64,000 bases of DNA from an uncultured Marinicella sp. (GTDB lineage Bacteria; Pseudomonadota; Gammaproteobacteria; Xanthomonadales; Marinicellaceae), in the NCBI GenBank assembly GCA_947502595.1, contig CANNAM010000002.1:62001-126000 (forward strand), written 5' to 3'. Below the pieces are notes generated by a model, which was not told the DNA's origin, searched no databases, and saw nothing but the letters and a program-made list of their open reading frames with translations. Shown in pieces: positions 56,050 to 64,000 of the stretch. Positions within the stretch are counted from its first letter, which is position 1. The number at the start of each line of letters is the position of its first letter. Made by a program: the position numbers and the translations under genes.

Positions 56050-57063
56050 ATGAGAGTTTTTAAGTATTTATTTTTTGCTTTGCTGTTTTTAGTTATCGCT
56101 TTCTTTGTTTATGGGTTTTTCTTTTTAGAAGACAAAGTACAGGTTTCACGGTCCATCACCATTGACCGTCCTGCCAACAAAGTTTTCCAAGCGATTAACT
56201 CAATGCACCACTTTAATCAGTGGTCACCTTGGGCGCAGTTAGACCCCAATGCCAAATACACTTTTACCGGGCCTGAATATGGGGTAGGCTCAACCATGTC
56301 TTGGCAGGGCAATGAGGAAGTCGGTAGTGGCAAGCAAACCATCATTGAATCTAAACCAAATTCAATGGTCAAAGCTGAGTTGTTTTTTGATGGCCAGGGC
56401 GAAGACCCCTCTTGGACCACATATCAAATTAAAGACTTAGGTGATGCAACAGAAGTCAGTTGGATTTTTGATGCCGACTTCAACGGCAACATCATGGGCC
56501 GCTATTTTGGCATGATGATGGATGGCATGCTTGGCCCACAGTACGAAGCGGGCTTGCTGAAGCTGAAAAACTGGGTTGAAGCGCAACCGGTGTATGATTT
56601 CTCAGGTTTCAGCACCGAACAGGTAAAAGCTCAAAACGTGCTTTATGTCAGCACTTCAGGCAACAGCAATGAAGATTTAGGTTTAGTGATCGGCGAAGCA
56701 TACAGCAAAATCACTGAATTCATGGGTGCCAATGGCATTACTTTTGGTGGTAAACCATTGGCCATTACCCGCAGCTATGAGAACAACGTGTGGCAGTTTG
56801 ATGCTGCAATACCAGTTGATTTAAGCAGTATAGAAGGTGAAACTGGCGACATTCAGTTAGGCCAAACCTATGCAGGTAAAGCGATTAAATACGTACAAAA
56901 AGGTTCTTACAGTCAAGGTGAAGCTTCTTACGCTTTGATGGATGCCTACATCGAAGAGCATGGGTTTCAACGCAATGGTAATCCTTGGGAAGTATATGCC
57001 AATGACCCAGCTACAGTAACGGAAGCTGAAATACTGACCTATATCTATCAGCCAATTAAATAG
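56050..57063 (+). CDS. SRPBCC protein with GyrI-like C-terminal domain
   Basis: The 337-residue protein has an N-terminal membrane segment (about 5-27). A START/SRPBCC lipid-binding-type domain follows (about 30-180; SRSITIDRPANKVFQAINSMHHFNQWSPWAQLDP), then a GyrI-like/effector-binding domain (about 195-335; ends FQRNGNPWEVYANDPATVTEAEILTYIYQPIK). This fusion is seen in several uncharacterised bacterial proteins. Ligand unknown. It starts 46 bases from rmuC, divergently. Confidence 0.8.
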   Translation: MRVFKYLFFALLFLVIAFFVYGFFFLEDKVQVSRSITIDRPANKVFQAINSMHHFNQWSPWAQLDPNAKYTFTGPEYGVGSTMSWQGNEEVGSGKQTIIESKPNSMVKAELFFDGQGEDPSWTTYQIKDLGDATEVSWIFDADFNGNIMGRYFGMMMDGMLGPQYEAGLLKLKNWVEAQPVYDFSGFSTEQVKAQNVLYVSTSGNSNEDLGLVIGEAYSKITEFMGANGITFGGKPLAITRSYENNVWQFDAAIPVDLSSIEGETGDIQLGQTYAGKAIKYVQKGSYSQGEASYALMDAYIEEHGFQRNGNPWEVYANDPATVTEAEILTYIYQPIK

Positions 57064-57093
57064 CCCAAGCAAATTTTACAGCTTCACTCATAA

Positions 57094-57130
57094 AAAAAAG
57101 CCGAGTAATTGATATTGACTCGGCTTTTTT
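57094..57130. terminator. Bidirectional terminator
   Basis: Arms AAAAAAGCCGAGT (57094-57106) and ACTCGGCTTTTTT (57118-57130) pair perfectly with an 11-base loop. It serves both the SRPBCC gene and the convergent gpsA. Confidence 0.92.
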
Positions 57131-57151
57131 ACAGGTATAGATTCTTGACTG

Positions 57152-58153
57152 CTATTGATCTGAAAACTCAGGTCGGATGTCACGATCCATTAAAGCCGAT
57201 AAGGCTTCAATGGTGGTCATTTCTCCATGCACGACTTTCCAAACATGTTCGGTGATGGGCATTTCAACATTATATTTTTGCGCCAAACGCATGACTTCAT
57301 CAGTGGTCCCCAAACCTTCAACCACCTGGCCAATGGTTTGTTGGGCGGATTCAATCGACTCACCACGACCCAAGGCCAAACCCATGCGTCGGTTTCTGGA
57401 TAAATCTCCTGTCGAAGTTAGCACCAAATCGCCAAGGCCAGATAAACCCATCAAGGTTTCAGGGCGGCTGCCCAAGGCCTCACCTAAACGCATCATTTCT
57501 GCCATACCACGGGTAATTAAGGCTGCGCGGGTGTTGTCGCCCAATTGCATACCATCTGCAATGCCGGTGGCCAGGGCCAATACGTTTTTAACTGCACCAC
57601 CAAGTTCTGCACCAACCACGTCTTTTGACAAGTAAGCCCGGAAATTATCACCTTGTAAAGCCTGACTGACTTGTAAGGCAAAATCTTGATTGTCTGAATG
57701 TGAAGCCACAGCCACCAAAGTGGGTTTGTTATTGGCCACATCTTTAGCAAAAGAGGGGCCGGTTACCAATGCCATAGGCACTGAATCACCGAGAATTTCT
57801 TCAGCCACTTGATGTAAAAAACGGCCTGTACCAGGTTCAAAACCTTTGCTGGCCCAAGCCAATGGCCGATCTCCAAGCAAGGGTTTGATTTGTTGCAAAA
57901 TATCACCAAATGCATGTGATGGGCAAACCACCAGTACTGCATCTGATTGCTCAATGGCAGCACTCAGATCAGATTCAATGACCAACTGTTCTGGGAATTT
58001 TATGCCAGGCAAATACTGTTCATTACTTCTAGACTGTTGCATGGCTTCCATGCCACTTTGGTTGCGCCCCCAAAGAACGGTTTCATTGTTGCGCGACAGT
58101 TGCATCGCCAACGCCGTTCCCCAGGAACCTGCACCGAGTACTGCAAATTTCAT
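57152..58153 (-). CDS. gpsA: Glycerol-3-phosphate dehydrogenase [NAD(P)+]
   Basis: The 333-residue cytoplasmic enzyme makes sn-glycerol-3-phosphate for phospholipids. The NAD loop VLGAGSWGTALA is at the N-terminus. The catalytic Lys region is ELGGAVKNVLALATGIADG, with GLSGLGDLVLTSTGDLSRN later. Length is standard. The ATG overlaps the secB stop by one base, as in the conserved secB-gpsA pair. Confidence 0.96.
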   Translation of the reverse strand: MKFAVLGAGSWGTALAMQLSRNNETVLWGRNQSGMEAMQQSRSNEQYLPGIKFPEQLVIESDLSAAIEQSDAVLVVCPSHAFGDILQQIKPLLGDRPLAWASKGFEPGTGRFLHQVAEEILGDSVPMALVTGPSFAKDVANNKPTLVAVASHSDNQDFALQVSQALQGDNFRAYLSKDVVGAELGGAVKNVLALATGIADGMQLGDNTRAALITRGMAEMMRLGEALGSRPETLMGLSGLGDLVLTSTGDLSRNRRMGLALGRGESIESAQQTIGQVVEGLGTTDEVMRLAQKYNVEMPITEHVWKVVHGEMTTIEALSALMDRDIRPEFSDQ

Positions 58154-58638
58154 TATTGCTTGGTACTTGTAGCAGCTTGTTCTTGCGCTTGTTGCATTTG
58201 TTGTGCATACATTTGTTCAAAATTAACAGGTTGCAGCATCAATGGTTGAAAACCACCAGCCATAACCATATCACTGACTTGCTGTCTGACGTATGGGAAC
58301 AATACATTCGGGCAGTAAACGCCCAAAGTTTGGTGCAGTGCCTGGTCTTGGAAGTTTTGCATGCCAAAAATACCCGCCACACAAACTTCAACTAAATAAG
58401 TGGTTTTTTCGCTGACAGTACAGGTAACTGTTGCTGTCAATGCCACTTCATAAGTGTTCTCATCTAATTTGTTGACTTTTTGATTCAAATTTAATTTGAT
58501 TTCAGGCTGTCCTTTTTCGTTGAAAATGTGCGGCGCATTGGGTGCTTCAAATGAAACATCTTTGGTGTAAATTTTTTGTAATGACAAGCTAGGGCTTTGA
58601 TTTTCATTATTTACTGGTGCTTTATTTTCTTCTGTCAT
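58153..58638 (-). CDS. secB: Protein-export chaperone SecB
   Basis: The 161-residue tetrameric chaperone keeps preproteins unfolded for SecA. Conserved segments are LQKIYTKDVSFEAPNAPHIF, FGMQN and LGVYCPNVLFPYVRQQVSDMVMAGGFQPLMLQPVNFEQMY. It precedes gpsA with one-base overlap. The glutaredoxin grxC often found before secB is missing here. Confidence 0.97.
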   Translation of the reverse strand: MTEENKAPVNNENQSPSLSLQKIYTKDVSFEAPNAPHIFNEKGQPEIKLNLNQKVNKLDENTYEVALTATVTCTVSEKTTYLVEVCVAGIFGMQNFQDQALHQTLGVYCPNVLFPYVRQQVSDMVMAGGFQPLMLQPVNFEQMYAQQMQQAQEQAATSTKQ

Positions 58639-58704
58639 GATTACTTCCTATGATTAAATTCGGATCATTTGATCCCTATTATTGAATGTAAGATTGGTAG
58701 GTAT

Positions 58705-59130
58705 TCAGCTTTTACTCAAAGGTAGTTTTTCACTGATCCAAGCGTTGATACCACCTTGTAAATTAAAAACCGACTCCATCCCAGCTGCTGATAGTTTTTG
58801 ACTGGCAGCCATTGAAGTTCTGCCTGACTGACAATAAACCACCACTGGTTTCTTTTTCAACTTATCGGTTTTCGCTTTCCCTGAATTGATGTCATCCAAA
58901 GGCATGTTGATGGCGTTCACAATGTGCCCTTGTTGAAACACATCTGCCGGCCTGACATCGACCACCTGTGCATTCTGCTGATTAACCAAACGGGTCATTT
59001 GATCTATGTTCACATTTTGATAGGCCTTGCTTTGTTCTTTGTATAAAGTAAACAAAAACAAAAACAGAACCGCCAAAAACAGTGTCACCAGAAACGGATG
59101 GTTGCCAATAAACTCGACCAGTTGCGACAT
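58705..59130 (-). CDS. Membrane-anchored rhodanese-like protein (YibN type)
   Basis: The 141-residue protein has an N-terminal membrane helix (about 12-30) and a single rhodanese domain with the active-site loop CQSGRTS (Cys100) and VVDVRPADVF before it. Rhodaneses transfer sulfane sulfur; the E. coli homologue YibN lies in the same place before grxC-secB-gpsA. It is the first gene of this three-gene unit. Confidence 0.9.
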   Translation of the reverse strand: MSQLVEFIGNHPFLVTLFLAVLFLFLFTLYKEQSKAYQNVNIDQMTRLVNQQNAQVVDVRPADVFQQGHIVNAINMPLDDINSGKAKTDKLKKKPVVVYCQSGRTSMAASQKLSAAGMESVFNLQGGINAWISEKLPLSKS

Positions 59131-59174
59131 GGCTAGTTACCTAAAATTCGAAAAGAGACAATATAAGGTATCAG

Positions 59175-59207
59175 CGTGAAAAATCAAGCCTAAACCGTGA
59201 AAAATCA
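59175..59207. promoter_or_regulatory. Direct repeat CGTGAAAAATCA, 21-bp spacing
   Basis: Two identical 12-base copies at 59175-59186 and 59196-59207 start exactly 21 bases apart in the divergent region between the rhodanese and envC-like genes. AAGCCT after the first copy and AGGCTT after the second can also pair. Candidate regulator site. Confidence 0.5.
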
Positions 59208-59230
59208 GGCTTATATCTGTCTCTGCTACA

Positions 59231-59245
59231 TTTTACAATGTAAAA
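59231..59245. promoter_or_regulatory. Perfect palindrome TTTTACA-A-TGTAAAA
   Basis: A 15-base palindrome with one central base lies 71 bases before the envC-like start, 23 bases from the direct repeat. Candidate operator. Confidence 0.45.
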
Positions 59246-59315
59246 CTGTTTGTTCTGATCTGTGAGTTTGTTAATATGAACGACTCTGATTGCCAATGGA
59301 TTTCTCTTTTAAAAC

Positions 59316-60455
59316 ATGTGCTTTAGGTTTTTATTCGTCTGTTTGTTGCTGTTTAGCCCGGTAAGTAATGCCCAAAAAGCTGCAGATGAAAACACCATCA
59401 AAACGCAGCTGCAAGACATTCGTCAACGTTTGACTGCGCTAAAAACTGAATTAAATAAAGCCGAAGGCGATGAAGCAAAACTGCTCAAAGAACTTGAAAT
59501 TCAAGACCAGGCCATTAACCAACAAGGCCTGTTAATTCGAGGAATTAAAAATAAAATCAACACCGCCACCCAGCAAATTGAGGTACTTGGGGGTCAAATC
59601 ACTGCTAAAAGCGACAGCATCAGTGAACAAAAGTCACAAATGGCAGAACTGCTGCGCTTGCATATTTTCATCAACCATGACCGCATACTTAAAATGATGT
59701 TGCTCAGCCCCAGTACCCAAAATGCCGAAATAACCCAACATCAAATCAAGTATTTGCAGTTCAAACTGTATGATTTAATTAAAAACATTGCCAACCAAAT
59801 TAAACAACTGGAGCAGTACCAATCGCAAATTGCCACTCAAAAAGAACACTTAGAGCAAGAAGCTGAAAACTATACTGCAGAACACGATGTTCTACTGGAA
59901 CAGAAACGCCAACGAGCAGTGGTATTAAACGAACTTCGCAACACCATCAAGGCCTACCAAACTGAAAACCAAACTTTGAACCAAGACAGCGAAAGACTTA
60001 ATTCACTGTTGTTACAAATCACACAGTTATTAGATGACCTACCAAAAGACCTCGGAAAAAACATCACTTTTGCACAACTCAAAGGTAAATTAACTAAGCC
60101 TTTAAACGGCAAAATCATCAGGTCATACCGATCATTACGCGCAGGTTATTCACGCTGGGATGGTGTGGTGATTGGCAATGAATCAGGTGAAAATGTGGTG
60201 GCCACAGCCTATGGCAGGGTAGCATTCGCCGATTGGTTACGTGGGTATGGTTTGTTAATCGTAATAGACCATGGCGATGACTACATGACTTTATATGGTC
60301 ACAATGAAAGTCTATTGGCTGAAGTAGGGGATTGGGTACAGGCCAACCAAGTCATTGCTACGGCGGGTAATTCCGGCAACATTGACCCCAGCGGTGTTTA
60401 TTTTGAAATCCGCAAAGCAGCCGAGCCAGACAATCCACTACCTTGGTTTAAATAG
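59316..60455 (+). CDS. envC: EnvC-like murein hydrolase activator
   Basis: The 379-residue protein has a signal peptide (1-19, VSNAQ), a long coiled coil (about 25-240) and a C-terminal LytM (M23) domain (about 265-375). The zinc-site His is replaced in GVVIGNESGEN and YFEIRK, and only one His remains (LYGHNES). A degenerate, non-catalytic LytM domain is what defines EnvC, which recruits and activates the amidases AmiA/B at the septum. The end NPLPWFK matches EnvC closely. Confidence 0.9.
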   Translation: MCFRFLFVCLLLFSPVSNAQKAADENTIKTQLQDIRQRLTALKTELNKAEGDEAKLLKELEIQDQAINQQGLLIRGIKNKINTATQQIEVLGGQITAKSDSISEQKSQMAELLRLHIFINHDRILKMMLLSPSTQNAEITQHQIKYLQFKLYDLIKNIANQIKQLEQYQSQIATQKEHLEQEAENYTAEHDVLLEQKRQRAVVLNELRNTIKAYQTENQTLNQDSERLNSLLLQITQLLDDLPKDLGKNITFAQLKGKLTKPLNGKIIRSYRSLRAGYSRWDGVVIGNESGENVVATAYGRVAFADWLRGYGLLIVIDHGDDYMTLYGHNESLLAEVGDWVQANQVIATAGNSGNIDPSGVYFEIRKAAEPDNPLPWFK

Positions 60456-60630
60456 GTTGCTCACGGGATACTTCTGACTCGTAAGTTCGCGAAAGTAGCA
60501 CAACATAAATCAGTTGATGAAGCCAATTACAGTGTTGACCTTAAATTGAACGGTTTTTAACTTACATTTTCATAACAATTAAATATGTGCTGAGTATAAT
60601 GGTGGCCTATCAACAATTGAAGATAAAATT

Positions 60631-61305
60631 ATGGGTAGCTTTATTTCTGACATGCTGGGCAGGTCTCCAGTAGAACCTCTGCAACAACACATCAAAACAG
60701 CTTACCAAGCAGCCACATTACTGCCGGCTTTATTCAAAGCTGCCAACTTGAATGATTGGGTCAAAGTAGACGAAATATCCGAACACATTAAGCAACTTGA
60801 AAACGAAGCTGATGTCATGAAAAACGACATCCGGTCTAATTTACCTAAAAGTTTGTTTATGCCTGTCCCCAGGCAGGACTTGCTTGAGTTGGTGTTGGTA
60901 CAAGACAAAGTGGCCAACCTAAGCAAACAAATTTCCAGCATGGTTAAAGTACGCAAATTGCAAGTCCCTGCAAATTTATTTGATCAGTTCATTGAATTTG
61001 TTGAACGTTGTGTTGATGCCGCAAAAAAAGCCAAACAAAGTGTTAATGAATTGGATGAACTTTATACCACTGGTTTTCGTGGTGCCGAAGTCAAAGTGGT
61101 AGAAAAACTGATTGCGAAATTAGAAAAAATTGAAACTGAAACTGATGGCATGCAAAACAGTTTACAAGCTGCCGTGTTCTCAATGGAGAACAACTTGCCG
61201 CCAGTTGAGGTGATGTTTTTGTATAAATTAATCGATATGATGGGTGAAGTGGCTGACCAAGCTGAACGCATTGGACGTCGTTTAGAATTGTTATTAGCTA
61301 AATAG
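60631..61305 (+). CDS. DUF47/TIGR00153 PhoU-like phosphate transport regulator
   Basis: The 224-residue all-helical protein has the DUF47 start MGSFISDMLGRSPVEPLQQHIKTAY and typical ExExxxD-type metal-binding segments (ISEHIKQLENEADVMKNDIR; EKIETETDGMQ). These proteins are always next to Pit transporters and are thought to modulate them. It lies 9 bases before pit. A TATAAT at 60595-60600 is a possible -10. Confidence 0.9.
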   Translation: MGSFISDMLGRSPVEPLQQHIKTAYQAATLLPALFKAANLNDWVKVDEISEHIKQLENEADVMKNDIRSNLPKSLFMPVPRQDLLELVLVQDKVANLSKQISSMVKVRKLQVPANLFDQFIEFVERCVDAAKKAKQSVNELDELYTTGFRGAEVKVVEKLIAKLEKIETETDGMQNSLQAAVFSMENNLPPVEVMFLYKLIDMMGEVADQAERIGRRLELLLAK

Positions 61306-61314
61306 GAGTTCACC

Positions 61315-62565
61315 ATGGAATATGAATTAACTTATATCATCTTGGCTGCTGTGTTTGGTGGTTTTATGGCATGGGGAATCGGCGCCAATGATGTGGCCAA
61401 TGCAATGGCTACATCGGTGGGCTCCAAAGCCATTACCATCAAACAAGCCATCATCATCGCTGCCATATTTGAGTTTTCTGGTGCTGTATTGGCAGGTGGT
61501 GCGGTTACTTCTACCATCCGCAAAGGCATCATAGATTCAGATTCAATTGCTGGCAACCCTGAATTATTGATCTTTGGTATGTTGGCCTCTTTATTGGCAG
61601 CCGGTTGTTGGCTGTTGCTGGCCTCCAAAAAAGGTTGGCCGGTATCTACCACCCATTCAATTGTCGGTGCAGTGGTTGGTTTCGCTGCCGTAGGTATTGG
61701 TACGGATGTGATTAAATGGAGTAAAGTTGGCGACATTGTTCTGAGTTGGATCATCACCCCTGTGATTGCTGGTTTTCTGGCTTTCATGATTTTTCAAACA
61801 GTACATCATTTAATTTTAAAGCAAAAAAATCCGCTGGAAAAAGCCAAACGCTATGTGCCTGTTTACATGTTTATTACCGCTTTTGTTTTGACTTTAGTGA
61901 CCATTAAGAAAGGTTTGAAACATGTCGGCTTAGAGCTGACTGATGCACAAGCATATGGCTATGCTGCTATTGCTGGAGTATTGGTGGCCTTGGCAGGCGC
62001 ATTCTTTATTTCTAAAATTAAAGTGGACAAAAAGAAGGAAAAAGAATTTCACTTTTACACGGTTGAGCGGGTGTTTGCGGTGTTGATGGTAATTACAGCT
62101 TCTGGTCTGGCATTTGCCCACGGATCAAATGATGTGGCCAATGCAGTAGGACCTGTGGCGGCAATCATTTCTACTGCTCAATCTGGAATAGTCTCTGCTC
62201 AGTCAGGTATCCAAGCTTGGATTCTGTTACTCGGCGGTGTTGGTATAGTAATTGGATTAGCCACTTATGGTGTGCGAGTAATCAGGACCGTAGGTCAAAA
62301 AATCACACATTTAACCCCTTCACGTGGATTTGCAGCTGAATTGGCGGCCTCCACCACTATCGTAGTGGCTTCTGGAACAGGCATGCCTATTTCTACCACC
62401 CAGACCTTGGTTGGTGCTGTGTTGGGTGTAGGTTTAGCTCGAGGTATCTCAGCAATAGACTTGAAGGTGGTGCGCAATATTTTTGCTTCTTGGGTAATCA
62501 CCATTCCAGCAGGTGCAACCTTATCCATCATGTTTTTCTTTATTCTGAAGGCAATTTTCGGCTGA
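61315..62565 (+). CDS. Low-affinity inorganic phosphate transporter (PiT family)
   Basis: The 416-residue inner-membrane protein has about ten helices and the duplicated PiT signature: GANDVANAMATSVGSKAIT near the N-terminus and GSNDVANAVGPVAAI in the second half, plus VSTTHSIVGAVVG and ISTTQTLVGAVLG. It takes up metal-phosphate with proton or sodium coupling. It is co-transcribed with the DUF47 gene and ends in a strong terminator. Confidence 0.95.
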   Translation: MEYELTYIILAAVFGGFMAWGIGANDVANAMATSVGSKAITIKQAIIIAAIFEFSGAVLAGGAVTSTIRKGIIDSDSIAGNPELLIFGMLASLLAAGCWLLLASKKGWPVSTTHSIVGAVVGFAAVGIGTDVIKWSKVGDIVLSWIITPVIAGFLAFMIFQTVHHLILKQKNPLEKAKRYVPVYMFITAFVLTLVTIKKGLKHVGLELTDAQAYGYAAIAGVLVALAGAFFISKIKVDKKKEKEFHFYTVERVFAVLMVITASGLAFAHGSNDVANAVGPVAAIISTAQSGIVSAQSGIQAWILLLGGVGIVIGLATYGVRVIRTVGQKITHLTPSRGFAAELAASTTIVVASGTGMPISTTQTLVGAVLGVGLARGISAIDLKVVRNIFASWVITIPAGATLSIMFFFILKAIFG

Positions 62566-62590
62566 TCAAGCTAACTTGTTTTTTACTCAG

Positions 62591-62617
62591 AGCCCACCTT
62601 ACAAAGTGGGCTTTTTT
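62591..62617 (+). terminator. Terminator of the DUF47-pit operon
   Basis: AGCCCAC (62591-62597) and GTGGGCT (62606-62612) with an 8-base loop, followed by a T-run. Confidence 0.9.
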
Positions 62618-62998
62618 ATGACTCAATCAATGACATACACAAGCATGCAAAATTCAACAACCAGCCCGTTGGCCATCACAACACTGTATTTTGAACTATC
62701 CAATGCCGGTAATTTATCTGCCATTGAAACCTTAATACACCCACAAGCAACTTACAGCTCCGTGAACCAAGGCTTGTTTTATGGATTGACTGATATCATG
62801 GACATGATGGCGTCTTTCTTTGCCCAACACCAACGCTTAAATTGGCGAATTGATGAGACTCTTAAGGTGACTGATTTCATCACTGAAATCAAGTTCACAT
62901 TTGAAGGTACTGATACAGCCGGGAAGGCAGTAAAAAGATCCGGAGTTGAAAGGGTTGTGGTGGTGGATGGCTTAATCAGACACATTGAGGTGCGTTGA
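62618..62998 (+). CDS. NTF2/SnoaL-like small protein
   Basis: The protein is 126 residues from ATG 62618. The ATG follows the T-run of the pit terminator directly, so translation may begin instead at the in-frame ATGs at 62630 or 62645; none has a clear ribosome site. The fold is SnoaL/NTF2-like: an early helix (LAITTLYFELSNAGNLSAIETLIHP), YSSVNQGLFYGLTDIMDMM and later strands ending in VERVVVVDGLIRHIEVR. The family covers binding proteins and isomerases; the ligand is unknown. Confidence 0.75.
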   Translation: MTQSMTYTSMQNSTTSPLAITTLYFELSNAGNLSAIETLIHPQATYSSVNQGLFYGLTDIMDMMASFFAQHQRLNWRIDETLKVTDFITEIKFTFEGTDTAGKAVKRSGVERVVVVDGLIRHIEVR

Positions 62999-63014
62999 AC
63001 TGACTGTTTATGAT

Positions 63015-63060
63015 GCCGGGTTTAACCCGGCGGTTCAACACCGGGCAAACTGTTTTTTTT
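63015..63060 (+). terminator. Putative terminator with GCCGGG/CCCGGC hairpin
   Basis: GCCGGGTT and AACCCGGC (63015-63031) form a strong hairpin. A second CCGGG can pair alternatively, and a T8 run lies at 63053-63060. The distance between hairpin and T-run makes the exact structure uncertain. Confidence 0.5.
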
Positions 63061-63069
63061 ATGTAAAAT

Positions 63070-63834
63070 TTAATTTGTATCCACACGTTTACCATTGACA
63101 TAAATTGATCCCGATCCATCGTCTATCAACTTAAACTTACCCGCCAATGCTTTCACAATGATGTCACCGGAGCCATCATCCACTTTAAAGTTACCACCGA
63201 TTTCTTTGGCTGAAATACCACCAGAGCCATCTTCAATGTCAACTGAGCCGATAATGTTCTTAATCTCTATACTGCCTGAGCCATCTTCAATAGTTAATTT
63301 GCCATTCACAGATCTGACCATAATGGCTCCCGATCCATCATCAATAGTTACATCATTACCAATGTCCCTCAATGTTATTGATCCAGACCCATCATCAATT
63401 TTAACCTCACCATCGACATTCTCAATGGTTATTGAACCCGAACCATCATCTATTACCAGGTCTAAGCCACGAGGTAATGCCACCTGTAAGTTTATCATGA
63501 TGTTTTTAGAATTACCCCAGCCTTTGTGGTCTTTATCTTTGGCGTATATCATGGCGTATTCGCTTTGGCGTTCAATTGAAAAATGCATTTGTTGTTCAAA
63601 TTCATCAATAAAATCTGCCATATTTTTAAACTCTTCTGATTCAATACTGGCATGAACAATGATTTGGTTCCCTGTGGTCCCAATGATTTCTAGTGAGCCT
63701 GCCCCCACATCAAACTCAACCGCTGTTATACGATCAGCTGAAAATTTTAATGTTCGCTCAAACTTCATATTTTTACCTGAAATAGCTGGCCAGGAAAGCA
63801 AGCCGATCAGGCTCAGTGTTAAAAATATTTTCAT
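63070..63834 (-). CDS. Exported repeat protein with seven DGSGSI beta-helix repeats (DUF4097-like)
   Basis: The 254-residue protein has a signal peptide (1-20), an N-terminal region of beta strands (about 25-125) and seven repeats with DDGSGSI or EDGSGSI cores, six of them at an 18-19-residue period. The pattern (short strand, Asp-Gly-Ser-Gly turn, next strand) fits a right-handed beta-helix, as in DUF4097/adhesin-like domains. It should be periplasmic or surface-exposed. A TGAGGA ribosome site lies 7 bases before the ATG. Function unknown. Confidence 0.8.
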   Translation of the reverse strand: MKIFLTLSLIGLLSWPAISGKNMKFERTLKFSADRITAVEFDVGAGSLEIIGTTGNQIIVHASIESEEFKNMADFIDEFEQQMHFSIERQSEYAMIYAKDKDHKGWGNSKNIMINLQVALPRGLDLVIDDGSGSITIENVDGEVKIDDGSGSITLRDIGNDVTIDDGSGAIMVRSVNGKLTIEDGSGSIEIKNIIGSVDIEDGSGGISAKEIGGNFKVDDGSGDIIVKALAGKFKLIDDGSGSIYVNGKRVDTN

Positions 63835-64000
63835 GTGATTGTCCTCATTTTTGGTATTGTTATTAAAACGCAGTAGGCTCTGAAAAGTTACACCACTGTG
63901 AGCAATTGGGTTAATCGAGCAGTCTATTCAGCTACATTGATAAATGGATTCCTGCTCAACATATTACGGCACTATGTGGTTTTAACTGGGGTTGAACAAT

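Noticed and set aside
63070-63834. Regular repeats with about 54-base period, resembling an array
   Set aside because: They stay in one long coding frame with a conserved protein motif, so this is a repeat protein and not a CRISPR array.

Overview
The window reads as a chromosome segment of a gammaproteobacterium of moderate GC content, probably a marine lineage close to Marinicella and the Lysobacterales/Xanthomonadales. This rests on the gene orders (atpIBEFHAGDC; lptM-dapF-DUF484-xerC; rhodanese-secB-gpsA; birA followed by a SPOR-like gene) and on AtpD loop wording I associate with that group. It is an inference without a database search. I see no rRNA, tRNA, CRISPR array, insertion sequence or phage gene.

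Layout. 1-4.2 kb: a 5'-truncated HAMP-Ser/Thr kinase, an exported truncated haemoglobin with a DUF3034 outer-membrane barrel, and comM. 4.4-9.9 kb: ppa, mpl in an operon with an M24B peptidase, a divergent second M24B peptidase and an exported esterase. 10-15.4 kb: a tight run of overlapping genes (plsC-like, yheT-like, TPR/sulfotransferase-like, uppP, alpha/beta hydrolase). 15.4-17.9 kb: small proteins, arfB and a class V aminotransferase. 18-25.2 kb: the complete F-type ATP synthase operon with a good promoter and terminator. 25.4-31.2 kb: the xerC/DUF484/dapF/lptM operon and, divergently, an esterase, birA, a SPOR-like protein and a glycosyltransferase. 31.5-41.7 kb: outer-membrane barrel, MscS channel, small membrane protein, msrB, degQ-like protease, pyrF and a two-gene RND efflux pump. 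41.7-54.6 kb: an AT-rich accessory island. 54.6-64 kb: rmuC, an SRPBCC protein, gpsA, secB, rhodanese, envC-like, DUF47 plus Pit phosphate transporter, an NTF2-like protein and a beta-helix repeat protein.

The island is the most striking part. On the minus strand, in transcription order, it holds a full-length class I lanthipeptide (LanB) dehydratase, a 96-residue precursor peptide, an HlyD-type adaptor and a C39-peptidase ABC exporter. The precursor has a classical double-glycine leader followed by a 66-residue core. Residues 56-84 of the precursor are an almost continuous collagen-like Gly-X-Y block with Thr or Ser in most Y positions, bracketed by its only two cysteines. No LanC cyclase lies nearby. 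A hairpin followed by a T-rich stretch separates precursor and export genes and could set their expression ratio. On the other strand are a small secreted protein and a 1335-residue hybrid two-component regulator (propeller sensor, kinase, receiver, AraC-type output). A secreted six-cysteine protein follows. A 20-bp-spaced direct repeat lies between the divergent units and is a candidate regulator site. I interpret the island as a RiPP system making a dehydrated or cyclised collagen-like peptide. I cannot match it to a described family from memory.

Most remaining genes are housekeeping. Several intergenic regions carry recognisable promoters, terminators and inverted or direct repeats, which are listed individually.
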